Source: Actinomycetes bacterium (GTDB taxonomy: Bacteria > Actinomycetota > Humimicrobiia > Humimicrobiales > Humimicrobiaceae). From it: 10,135 bases of DNA. Location of the stretch: the NCBI GenBank assembly GCA_030603375.1, contig JAUVXY010000044.1, positions 1-10,135 of the forward strand, given 5' to 3'. Positions within the stretch are counted from its first letter, which is position 1, and the number at the start of each line of letters is the position of its first letter. Position numbers and translations under genes: made by a program. Under the pieces are notes generated by a model. It saw nothing but the letters and a program-made list of their open reading frames with translations, was not told where the DNA came from and searched no databases. Of this stretch, positions 1 through 6,512 are shown in pieces.

Positions 1-1219
1 TACCATGTTCAGAGATATCAAGACCCTTGAGCTCTGTTTCTCTGGATACTCTAAGGCCTATTGTTTTTTTAACTGCAAAGAATATTAGAAACATTGTTCC
101 AAAAGTCCATACAAATACACTGATTGCGCCTGTAAATTGGATAAGAAGAAGTTTTCCTCCGCCACCAAAAAACAACCCGTTTACTCCTTCAAATCCGGCA
201 AGGCTTGCGTATTCTGACTGTGCAAAAAGACCTACAAATAAAGTTCCGAAAAAACCACAAACACCATGAACAGATATCGCTCCTACAGGATCATCTACTT
301 TAAATTTCTTGTCCAGCACATCTACTGATATACTTACAATTATTCCGCAAAGCACACCTATAATCATAGCACTTATGGGGGATACTACTGCACATCCAGC
401 AGTAATTCCCACAAGTCCTGCCAGTGCGCCGTTTAAGGTCATAGAAGCATCTGGTTTTTTATATCTTATCCAGGTAAAGAACATGGCGGCTAGTGCTGCA
501 GCTGCGGCAGAAAGAGTGGTAGTCACAACTATAGTGGATATAGCCGGACTTGTACCTGAAAGAGTGCTGCCTGGATTAAACCCATACCACCCGAACCATA
601 AGATAAATACCCCAAGTGCAGCCAGTGGTATGTTATGGCCGGTAATAGCATTAGAGGTTCCATCCTTATTATATTTACCGAGCCTTGGCCCCAACATGAT
701 TGCACCGGCAAGACCAGCCCATCCTCCTACTGAATGAACTACTGTGGAACCGGCAAAATCAATCATGCCCATATTTGCCAGCCATCCGCCTCCCCATATC
801 CAGTGTCCTACTACAGGATATACGAATGCGGTAATAAATACGGAGTAAATTAAATAGTTTTTAAATTTGATCCTTTCTGCAACAGCCCCTGAGACAATGG
901 TAGCTGCTGTGGCTGCAAATACTGCCTGGAAGATCCAGAAGGCAAAGCTTGAAGTGTCCGACCCGTCCAGTATTGAAATAATAAAGTTATTGGTTCCGAT
1001 GAAACCACCTGCATCCTTGCCAAACATAAGTCCAAAGCCAACCAGAAAAAACAGGACACACCCAATACAAACATCCACCAGGTTTTTCATAAGGATATTT
1101 ACGGCATTCTTGGATCTGGTGAAGCCGGTTTCCACCATGGCAAAACCAGGCTGCATGAAGAATACCAGAAATGCAGCGATCAGTATCCACACAGTGTCGA
1201 TACTTGTTGATAATTCCAT
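1..1219 (-). CDS. amt: Ammonium channel/transporter Amt (3' end cut by window edge)
   Basis: This integral membrane channel of the Amt/MEP/Rh family conducts ammonium (as NH3 after deprotonation) into the cell. About 406 residues are visible and the frame is still open at the left edge. The visible protein ends in GLDISEHG, a motif usually close to the C-terminus in this family, so little is missing. The N-terminal GFAMVETGF motif is at about 25-33. Pore residues match E. coli AmtB: Phe101 (F107), Trp142 (W148), Asp154 (D160), His162 (H168) and His318 (H318). There is no cleavable signal peptide; a transmembrane helix starts at about residue 10. The ATG is preceded by a strong AGGAGG at 1227-1232, 7 nt away. 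The gene lies downstream of a GlnR-like regulator on the same strand and has its own promoter and probable operators. No glnK is visible on the upstream side; the downstream side is outside the window. Confidence 0.96.
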   Translation of the reverse strand, partial: MELSTSIDTVWILIAAFLVFFMQPGFAMVETGFTRSKNAVNILMKNLVDVCIGCVLFFLVGFGLMFGKDAGGFIGTNNFIISILDGSDTSSFAFWIFQAVFAATAATIVSGAVAERIKFKNYLIYSVFITAFVYPVVGHWIWGGGWLANMGMIDFAGSTVVHSVGGWAGLAGAIMLGPRLGKYNKDGTSNAITGHNIPLAALGVFILWFGWYGFNPGSTLSGTSPAISTIVVTTTLSAAAAALAAMFFTWIRYKKPDASMTLNGALAGLVGITAGCAVVSPISAMIIGVLCGIIVSISVDVLDKKFKVDDPVGAISVHGVCGFFGTLFVGLFAQSEYASLAGFEGVNGLFFGGGGKLLLIQFTGAISVFVWTFGTMFLIFFAVKKTIGLRVSRETELKGLDISEHG

Positions 1220-1243
1220 TTTTTAGCCTCCTCTTACTAAATT

Positions 1244-1272
1244 TTTATAATAGGAGGTATTTTACACCTTAA
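1244..1272 (-). promoter_or_regulatory. Probable amt promoter
   Basis: On the minus strand a -10 TATAAA (1244-1249) follows a 17-bp spacer from a poor -35 TTAAGG (1267-1272). Transcription would start near 1237, leaving an untranslated leader of about 18 nt that carries the AGGAGG ribosome site. The poor -35 next to upstream direct repeats is typical of an activator-dependent promoter. An imperfect dyad, AGGTGT / ATACCT, overlaps the spacer and -35. The assignment is by inspection only. Confidence 0.5.
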
Positions 1273-1285
1273 ATTTTACCGGCAT

Positions 1286-1339
1286 GTTACGTTTTTGTTA
1301 AAGGTATGTTAAATATCTTTGGGGTAATATATTGGTAAT
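1286..1339 (-). promoter_or_regulatory. Probable OmpR/GlnR-type operator array upstream of amt
   Basis: Read on the minus strand, five TnAC half-sites occur: ATTAC (1335-1339), ATTAC (1324-1328), TTAAC (1308-1312), TTAAC (1297-1301) and GTAAC (1286-1290). Steps are 11, 16, 11 and 11 bp. Direct repeats at an 11-bp period, on one face of the helix, are the usual target of OmpR/PhoB-family dimers. The nTnAC-n6-nnAAC form resembles the published actinobacterial GlnR box. The array spans roughly -49 to -102 from the inferred start site, a normal activator position. TTAACA repeats also resemble Bacillus PhoP boxes, so the bound protein is an inference from the neighbouring regulator gene. Confidence 0.55.
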
Positions 1340-1355
1340 GGAAGCCTTTAAAAAA

Positions 1356-2030
1356 TTAAATCTGAGGAGAAAACATATAACCCACACTTCTTATGGTTTT
1401 TAACATAAGATTATAGGGAGGAGGAATTTTAGATCGCAGTCTTCTAATATGTACATCAACAGTTCTGCTGCCGCCATAGAAGTCATACTCCCAGATAGTT
1501 GACAAGAGTTTATTCCTTGTGAAGACTTTATTTTGGTTCTGGAGGAGGACTTTAAGAAGCTCAAATTCTTTAAAGGTGAGCTCTACAAGATTTCCATTGA
1601 CAGATAATTCATATTTGTCAAGATTTAATAATAGCCTGTCTACTATAATACTGTTTTTGGGAGGGAAAATACCCTTTTTTAAAAGAACTGCTTTTATCCT
1701 GATAGCGAGTTCACTTTCAATCTGGGGATAAAAAACCATGTCGTCAAATTTAATTTCACTTTCGGATAGGAAGCTGGTTTGATTGAGGTCAAGTAGTATA
1801 AGTTTTGCTATATTTTTTCTGTCTGCGATTTCAAAGGTATTTTTAAGATTAATTCCATCTCTGCTATTTTTTCCGGTAATATCCAGAATAATTAATTTCA
1901 CATCATCTAAGGAGAAGGGGGGATTTTCAAGTGTATTTTCCACCTGAATATGAAATTCTTTTTTATTTAAAACCTTATTTATTTCCCCTGTAGTTCCACT
2001 GTTATTTGAAAAGAGTAATATATTAATCAT
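1356..2030 (-). CDS. Orphan OmpR-family response regulator, GlnR-like
   Basis: This 224-residue transcription factor has an N-terminal receiver-like domain (about 1-115) and a C-terminal winged-helix DNA-binding domain (about 125-222). The recognition-helix region at about 183-201, with GGSRTVDVH followed by IRRLRSK, and the closing IRSVGYMF are very like GlnR, the nitrogen regulator of actinobacteria. The receiver is atypical. Asp50 is at the phosphoacceptor position, but the N-terminal acidic pair is replaced by Asn9-Asn10 and the conserved lysine before Pro is lost (Tyr-Pro-Gln at 101-103). Phosphorelay is therefore unlikely, as in GlnR, and no sensor kinase is adjacent. The start codon overlaps the nadE stop as ATGA and has no good ribosome site, so translation is probably coupled. 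amt downstream carries matching operators. GlnR identity is inferred; another OmpR-type orphan regulator is possible. Confidence 0.9.
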   Translation of the reverse strand: MINILLFSNNSGTTGEINKVLNKKEFHIQVENTLENPPFSLDDVKLIILDITGKNSRDGINLKNTFEIADRKNIAKLILLDLNQTSFLSESEIKFDDMVFYPQIESELAIRIKAVLLKKGIFPPKNSIIVDRLLLNLDKYELSVNGNLVELTFKEFELLKVLLQNQNKVFTRNKLLSTIWEYDFYGGSRTVDVHIRRLRSKIPPPYNLMLKTIRSVGYMFSPQI

Positions 2031-3805
2031 ATCGGACTATGGTTTTTAATTTTATATAACTTAAAATCATTGGTAATAGGATATCTTCTATCCTTGCCAA
2101 ATGCTCTGGGAGTTATTTTAATGCCAGGAGGACCCTGTCTTCTTTTATATTCATTAGAATCCACCATATCGATTATCTCTTTAACTGCTTCCTTTTTAAA
2201 CCCTTTCTTTATAATTGAGTGGTAGTCCAGATCATCCTCTATATATGCTTTAAGTATGAGGTCCAGTATTTTATAGGGAGGTAATCTATCTTCGTCTTTC
2301 TGGTTGGGTTTAAGTTCTGCAGAAGGAGCTTTAGTAATTATTTTTTTAGGAATTATATTTGAATATTTTTTGTTCACATATCTGCAGATTTTGTAAACCA
2401 TTGTTTTGTATACGTCTTTAATGGGGGAAAATCCTCCTACCATATCTCCATAAAGTGTACAGTAGCCCGCACTTATTTCACTTTTATTGCCTGTGGACAG
2501 GACCAGCCAGCCGTTTTCGTTAGAAACAGCCATTAAAATATTTCCCCTGATTCGTGCCTGTATGTTTTCTTTGGTAATATTAATTTCAGAGTGTTTGAAT
2601 ATAGTCTTTAAATTTTCCAGGTAACTGTTGTAAATATCCGAAATGGGAATAGTGATATATTCAATACCAAGATTGTGGGATAACTCTCTGGCATCATCAA
2701 TGCTTCCACTGGATGAATAGAGAGAAGGCATCAGGATTCCATTAACATTTTCCTTTCCCAGGGCAAGAGCAGCAATTACTGCTGTAAGCGCGGAATCTAT
2801 GCCCCCGCTTAAAGCGATAACCACTTTTTTGAATTTATTTTTTACCACATAATCTCTGGTGCCCAGAATTAAAGCATTCAGTATTTCTTCTTCAGTACAG
2901 GAGATTTTATGGCTGAATTTACGATCGCTTTTATATGTTATATTTTTTTTCTTGTTTTTTACCTGTTTATATTCTAAATCAATTATGGGAAGGGATTCAT
3001 GATCTTTTAAAAATTTAACCCTCTGGTTTTTGAAGTGTTCATTTCTAAGTCTTGAAGATACTATTTCTGTGGCATCAAGATCGTATATTAAGGTATCTTC
3101 TGTAAACGGCGTTGCGCACCCTAAAATTTTACCCTTCTCATTTATAATTAAACTGTTACCATCAAATACAAGTTCATCCTGACCTCCTACCATATTTAAA
3201 TAAGCAAGATTTACGCAGTTGTCTATGGCTGTATTAAGTAAAACCTTTTTTCTTTCTTTGATTTTTCCAGTATGGTAAGGAGATGCAGATATGTTTATTA
3301 TAAGTTCTGCTCCACCTATGACAGACTGAATTCTTGCTGGTCCGGAGGGATGAAATATATCTTCGCATATATTGATTCCGACAAGGGTTCCTGCTATTTT
3401 TAAAATGTGATTTGTACTGCCTTTTTTAAAGTATCTTCCCTCATCAAAAACGGAGTAGTTTGGGAGGAACTGTTTATTATACACGGATTTAATCTGGTTG
3501 TTATAAATTACTGCTGCTGAATTATATATTCCACCATGTTCTTTATTAACAAAGCCAATGATAACTATGATATTTGTGGTCAGTCTTTTAAGTTTATTCA
3601 AATAACTGATATTTTCATCGATAAAAGCAGTTTTAAGGAGCAGATCCTCCGGAGGGTAGCCTGTAATACATAATTCAGGGAATACAATTATGTCCACGTC
3701 TCTTTTTTCTGCTTCTTTGATATGGGAAGCAATAATGTTATGGTTTCCCTTAAGGTCTCCAACGATCGGATTTATTTGTGCCAGGTACAATCTTAATACA
3801 GAAAT
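2027..3805 (-). CDS. nadE: Glutamine-dependent NAD+ synthetase
   Basis: This cytoplasmic enzyme makes NAD+ from deamido-NAD+, ATP and glutamine, the last step of NAD biosynthesis. Residues are numbered from the start chosen here (592 residues). The N-terminal nitrilase-type glutaminase domain (about 1-260) has the catalytic triad Glu44 (FPELCITG), Lys111 (YNKQFLPNY) and Cys147 (GINICED). The C-terminal synthetase domain (about 300-592) has the ATP PP-loop SGGIDSA at 333-339. An in-frame ATG exists at 3901, but its 32-residue extension has no family-like sequence, lacks a ribosome site and contains a near-consensus promoter. AAAAGGAG (3812-3819) lies 6 nt before an in-frame ATT at 3803-3805, which I take as a rare start. 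TTG at 3788-3790 is an alternative but is 21 nt from that site. The stop overlaps the regulator gene by 4 bp, so the two are co-transcribed. Confidence 0.95.
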   Translation of the reverse strand: MSVLRLYLAQINPIVGDLKGNHNIIASHIKEAEKRDVDIIVFPELCITGYPPEDLLLKTAFIDENISYLNKLKRLTTNIIVIIGFVNKEHGGIYNSAAVIYNNQIKSVYNKQFLPNYSVFDEGRYFKKGSTNHILKIAGTLVGINICEDIFHPSGPARIQSVIGGAELIINISASPYHTGKIKERKKVLLNTAIDNCVNLAYLNMVGGQDELVFDGNSLIINEKGKILGCATPFTEDTLIYDLDATEIVSSRLRNEHFKNQRVKFLKDHESLPIIDLEYKQVKNKKKNITYKSDRKFSHKISCTEEEILNALILGTRDYVVKNKFKKVVIALSGGIDSALTAVIAALALGKENVNGILMPSLYSSSGSIDDARELSHNLGIEYITIPISDIYNSYLENLKTIFKHSEINITKENIQARIRGNILMAVSNENGWLVLSTGNKSEISAGYCTLYGDMVGGFSPIKDVYKTMVYKICRYVNKKYSNIIPKKIITKAPSAELKPNQKDEDRLPPYKILDLILKAYIEDDLDYHSIIKKGFKKEAVKEIIDMVDSNEYKRRQGPPGIKITPRAFGKDRRYPITNDFKLYKIKNHSPI

Positions 3806-3819
3806 TTTATACTCCTTTT
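3803..3819 (-). promoter_or_regulatory. nadE ribosome binding site and probable ATT start codon
   Basis: AAAAGGAG (3812-3819, minus strand) is the only strong Shine-Dalgarno sequence in the upstream part of the nadE frame. The in-frame codon at the ideal 6-nt distance is ATT (3805-3803). There is no ATG, GTG or TTG at normal spacing. The NadE homology (LAQINPIVGD) begins seven codons later, which fits this start. Confidence 0.55.
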
Positions 3820-3839
3820 CCCTAACTTTTAATAATAAG

Positions 3840-3868
3840 AATATATTGTACCGCGCAAGGTTTGTCAA
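3840..3868 (-). promoter_or_regulatory. nadE promoter (sigma-70 type)
   Basis: On the minus strand a perfect -35 TTGACA (3863-3868) and a -10 TATATT (3840-3845) are separated by 17 bp. Transcription should begin near 3833, giving a leader of roughly 28 nt to the proposed ATT start. The promoter lies inside the longer open frame starting at 3901, which argues against that start. Confidence 0.72.
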
Positions 3869-3938
3869 ACTTATGGTTTTGCGTGCAAGAGCCAGAACCA
3901 TTTCTGTAAAATTTGGTGAAACATTTTATAAAAAAGTT

Positions 3939-3966
3939 TTGAAAATTAAGACAATTAGATTATAAT
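3939..3966 (+). promoter_or_regulatory. Promoter for the PAP2-like gene
   Basis: A -35 TTGAAA (3939-3944) and a perfect -10 TATAAT (3961-3966) are 16 bp apart. The expected start near 3973 gives a leader of about 50 nt. It is divergent from the nadE promoter, about 70 bp away. Confidence 0.6.
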
Positions 3967-4022
3967 GTGCACTTAAATATCTGTAAACTTATAAGCAAGT
4001 ACATTCTTGGAATTTTAAAAAT

Positions 4023-4613
4023 ATGGAAAAATTTGCAAAAGCATTGTCCCGCATATTTGACGGGTCACTTATATCAATTCCTATTTTTATTATTATTTGT
4101 CTTGCTATAATAAAAAATCCGCTGAGTGCACTGGGATGGGCTTTTCTGTGTATTTTATTTGGGACATTAATTCCTTATTTATATGTATTCTCTTTATTTA
4201 AAAAGAATGCAATAGATGACATGCATGTTCCGAATAAGGAAAACAGGATCAAGCCGCTAATTGTAACAATTATTTGTTATATACTTGGTTATTTTGTTTT
4301 ATATATTCTAAAAGCACATATATTTTTAAGATCCATATTTGTAGCAAGCATAATCATCGCAGTAATCCTAACTGCCATAACTTACTTCTGGAAAATAAGT
4401 TTTCATACCAGCTGGGTAACTTTTATTACTATAACTTATTATATCTTGTTTGGAAAATGGATGTTAACTTTCCTGTTTCTAACTATTTTAGTTGGGTGGG
4501 CAAGAGTTAGAATCAAAAGGCATACTATTCTGCAGGTGACATTAGGCGCTGCAATTTCTGCAATAGTTACTTTATTTGTATATTCCCTCTATGGATTTAT
4601 TGATTTATTTTAA
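4023..4613 (+). CDS. PAP2-superfamily-like integral membrane protein
   Basis: This 196-residue, very hydrophobic protein has about six membrane segments (near 15-34, 37-58, 78-97, 101-121, 131-155 and 172-193). Degenerate forms of the type-2 phosphatidic acid phosphatase motifs are visible: a basic loop with Lys72, Arg75 and Lys77-Pro78 (KxxR..KP), KISFHT at 124-129 in place of the PSGH motif, and Arg161-x5-His167-x3-Gln171 in place of Rx5Hx3D. The histidines thought to act in catalysis are thus kept, while the last Asp is Gln. A membrane-sited lipid-phosphate or undecaprenyl-phosphate phosphatase is possible, but the substrate cannot be read from sequence. The Asp65-Asp66-x-His-Val-Pro loop precedes the first motif. 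The ribosome site is weak. The stop is 11 bp from the convergent DUF2085 gene, with no obvious hairpin terminator between them. Confidence 0.82.
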   Translation: MEKFAKALSRIFDGSLISIPIFIIICLAIIKNPLSALGWAFLCILFGTLIPYLYVFSLFKKNAIDDMHVPNKENRIKPLIVTIICYILGYFVLYILKAHIFLRSIFVASIIIAVILTAITYFWKISFHTSWVTFITITYYILFGKWMLTFLFLTILVGWARVRIKRHTILQVTLGAAISAIVTLFVYSLYGFIDLF

Positions 4614-4624
4614 AATCTCAAAAC

Positions 4625-5302
4625 TTAAAATTTAAGCAGGAACTGATGAAACCTGTAGGATAAGAAAAGTTCTATTGCCAGCAAAGAAATAGATATAACT
4701 GATGGTAAGACAAGGTACCTGCCAGGCAGTTTTTCTGCTCTTTGTGAAAAGAATGGCACCAGGAAGGTTATTACAAGATTTACAAAGTAGAATGTAAATA
4801 TAATTGAGAAAGCAGTTAGGTAATAAAAAAAATAATCTAAAAAACTAATTCTTGCCAGTGCTGCAGCAATAAATATCATTAATATAGTAAGATATGCAAC
4901 AAATTTTACAGGGTTTGACAGTATTTTTATATTTTTTGATTTTTTGTAATACTGAAAAACAAAAATAGGATAAAGCATTATTGCAACAGAAGCCCCGCAT
5001 AAAAAACCAGTTACAAACCTGGCATTATTACTGGTACTAAATGGAGTTAAATATGACAGAATTCCATTTGCCATGGTTGAGAGTATAAACAAGCATGAAA
5101 TTACTATAATATAGGCAGGTGGAAGACTATTTTCTTTTTTTCTAAACATTATAAATAAAATTATTGCTGATACTGTAAAGCCGATATATATTCCACTGCA
5201 TCTTGAACATACGGGGAGATAAAGATTGCCTATATTTAAGCTTCTTGAGGGAAGTTGGTGGCAGATTGAAAATCCCATCTTTTCTATTAAATTGTTAATC
5301 AT
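4625..5302 (-). CDS. DUF2085 family membrane protein
   Basis: This 225-residue protein of unknown function carries the DUF2085 signature near the N-terminus: Cys14-His15-Gln16, then Arg20-Ser21, then PVCSRCSGIYIG at about 31-42 with Cys32 and Cys35. The clustered Cys and His residues suggest a metal- or redox-active site at the membrane surface, which is an inference. About six hydrophobic segments follow, and the protein ends in a short basic tail. The start ATG has no strong ribosome site; Met9 is a possible alternative but would leave the Cys motif close to the N-terminus. It lies 51 bp downstream of the inositol-monophosphatase-family gene on the same strand, with no clear promoter or terminator between them, so the two may be co-transcribed. 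Confidence 0.85.
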   Translation of the reverse strand: MINNLIEKMGFSICHQLPSRSLNIGNLYLPVCSRCSGIYIGFTVSAIILFIMFRKKENSLPPAYIIVISCLFILSTMANGILSYLTPFSTSNNARFVTGFLCGASVAIMLYPIFVFQYYKKSKNIKILSNPVKFVAYLTILMIFIAAALARISFLDYFFYYLTAFSIIFTFYFVNLVITFLVPFFSQRAEKLPGRYLVLPSVISISLLAIELFLSYRFHQFLLKF

Positions 5303-5353
5303 CTGTGTCTAATCGTCTTTATTTATTTGAACTATTTAAGACCTGCGGCTGCT

Positions 5354-6322
5354 CTACTTTATTTGCAAATATCTATCTATATCATTTGCTAATTTATTAA
5401 ATCCTTTGTCTATAAGCATAAGCAATATAGAATGAAGATCTTCGCTTGATGATGCTATGGTGGAAAGCTGATATTTTTTGCCTATTCCCATTAAGCAATG
5501 TTCATCCAAGTCATTACCATATGCATCGGTTATGGTAGCTTTACTTTCTTTTAATATTAAATAGCTTGCAGCTATGTCGTATGGATAATTATTGATAATA
5601 CTTCCATGACCGACCCTTGCATAGTTTTTTTCTAAAGCTGGAAAGTCGCTTATGAGCCTGTGCCCAATGTCAATGTAGCAATCAAGCTGCCCTGACACTA
5701 TCCTTGTCATGGAAAAGGAAGCGCTCCCAAGGTAGAAAACACTGCCGTTGAAATTAGAAGCATCAATTAATTCTTCCAGTACGCCGATGATTGGAACTGC
5801 AGGTCTTCCTCGCAGCCCAACTGACCAGAAAAGGGACCTGATGTCAGTGTTATTTGAAAGAGCAGGCGGCATGGTTTTGTCACCATCAATAATTTTTACT
5901 CCTTCACCCTTTTTGGCAATAAACATCTTCCCAGTTTTTATTTCCTGAACACAGCCAAATTCTAAATCTTTCATTTTTGGCTCATCTTTGTATTTGGAAA
6001 GTGCAATTGAGATGCAACTGGATTCAAGTCCGGCAGCAGCAGCACGGGTTCCGTCTATAGGGTCTATTATTAAAAAATTTTTTGGAGAACCAAATTTGAC
6101 CAACCCTTTGTCTTCAGAGTAGTAAGCAATATCAATATTTTTGTCTTCTATATATTTTTTTAGATATGTTTCTGATATGTCATCTATCAAAAAAGTAGAA
6201 TCTCCTCCTATAGCTTTACCAGAAATATGTTTGGAGCTCTGGTTGCCAAAATAAGGAAGGACCTCTCTTCTAATGCTGTTGCTTAACTCTAGTACAAATT
6301 TTTCTATATCTTCATTTGCCAT
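5354..6322 (-). CDS. Inositol monophosphatase/fructose-1,6-bisphosphatase family phosphatase
   Basis: This 322-residue soluble enzyme belongs to the Mg2+-dependent, lithium-sensitive phosphatase superfamily. The metal ligands are visible: Glu70-Asp71 (YYSEDKG), the signature DPIDGT at 87-92, and the C-terminal acidic residue Asp249 (PYDIAASYL), where many relatives have WDxAA. GSASFSMTRIVSG at about 199-211 is the usual structural motif before the active-site strand. Two points differ from typical SuhB proteins of about 260 residues. An insert of about 25 residues lies between CYIDI and PYD (about 220-246), and the N-terminal GGDSTFLIDDISE replaces the common D-x-V-T-x-x-D. The substrate could be inositol phosphate, fructose bisphosphate, PAP or another sugar phosphate, so no gene symbol is given. 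The ribosome site is weak. Divergent from the PHP gene. Confidence 0.9.
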   Translation of the reverse strand: MANEDIEKFVLELSNSIRREVLPYFGNQSSKHISGKAIGGDSTFLIDDISETYLKKYIEDKNIDIAYYSEDKGLVKFGSPKNFLIIDPIDGTRAAAAGLESSCISIALSKYKDEPKMKDLEFGCVQEIKTGKMFIAKKGEGVKIIDGDKTMPPALSNNTDIRSLFWSVGLRGRPAVPIIGVLEELIDASNFNGSVFYLGSASFSMTRIVSGQLDCYIDIGHRLISDFPALEKNYARVGHGSIINNYPYDIAASYLILKESKATITDAYGNDLDEHCLMGIGKKYQLSTIASSSEDLHSILLMLIDKGFNKLANDIDRYLQIK

Positions 6323-6376
6323 AACCTGTGTATTCTATGTGGTTCCGATTTATTTGAGTTTTATGTTAAATCTAAA

Positions 6377-6382
6377 ATTATA
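6377..6382 (-). promoter_or_regulatory. Possible -10 element for the phosphatase gene
   Basis: A perfect TATAAT is present on the minus strand, but no good -35 lies 16-18 bp upstream (the best is TAAACT-like). The leader would be about 50 nt. In such AT-rich DNA this may be chance. Confidence 0.3.
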
Positions 6383-6431
6383 AAAATACTTTGTGTAAAG
6401 TTTACTATAACATATAATAAAATTATAGTTT

Positions 6432-6460
6432 TTTACAATTTATATTGGTAGAATTATAAA
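6432..6460 (+). promoter_or_regulatory. Promoter for the PHP-domain gene
   Basis: A -35 TTTACA (6432-6437) and a -10 TATAAA (6455-6460) are 17 bp apart, each one base from consensus. The expected start near 6467 gives a leader of about 46 nt ending in an AAAGGAA ribosome site (6498-6504). Confidence 0.55.
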
Positions 6461-6512
6461 AAATTTTGTTGATAAATTAATATACTAAACACTATGGAAA
6501 GGAATAATCCTT

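Noticed and set aside
309..737. Open frame on the plus strand (142 codons) and other open frames at 27-269, 867-1226, 529-711, 850-1074 and 987-1190
   Set aside because: All lie within amt, which has complete channel motifs across the whole stretch. Their translations show no domain and no ribosome sites.
1286..1312. Reading the TTAACA repeats as a phosphate (PhoP) box
   Set aside because: The motif fits Bacillus PhoP nearly as well, but the adjacent GlnR-like regulator and an ammonium transporter make nitrogen control the better reading. It is kept only as an alternative.
3806..3901. Extended N-terminus of NadE
   Set aside because: No homology to the family, no ribosome site, and it contains a near-consensus promoter, so it is probably untranslated.
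3690..3965. Plus-strand open frame across the nadE 5' end and intergenic region
   Set aside because: It is antisense to the nitrilase domain and the promoters, with no recognisable protein features.
4614..4624. Terminator between the PAP2-like and DUF2085 genes
   Set aside because: The 11-bp gap and its flanks are AT-rich with only weak TTTTAAAA-type dyads and no GC stem.
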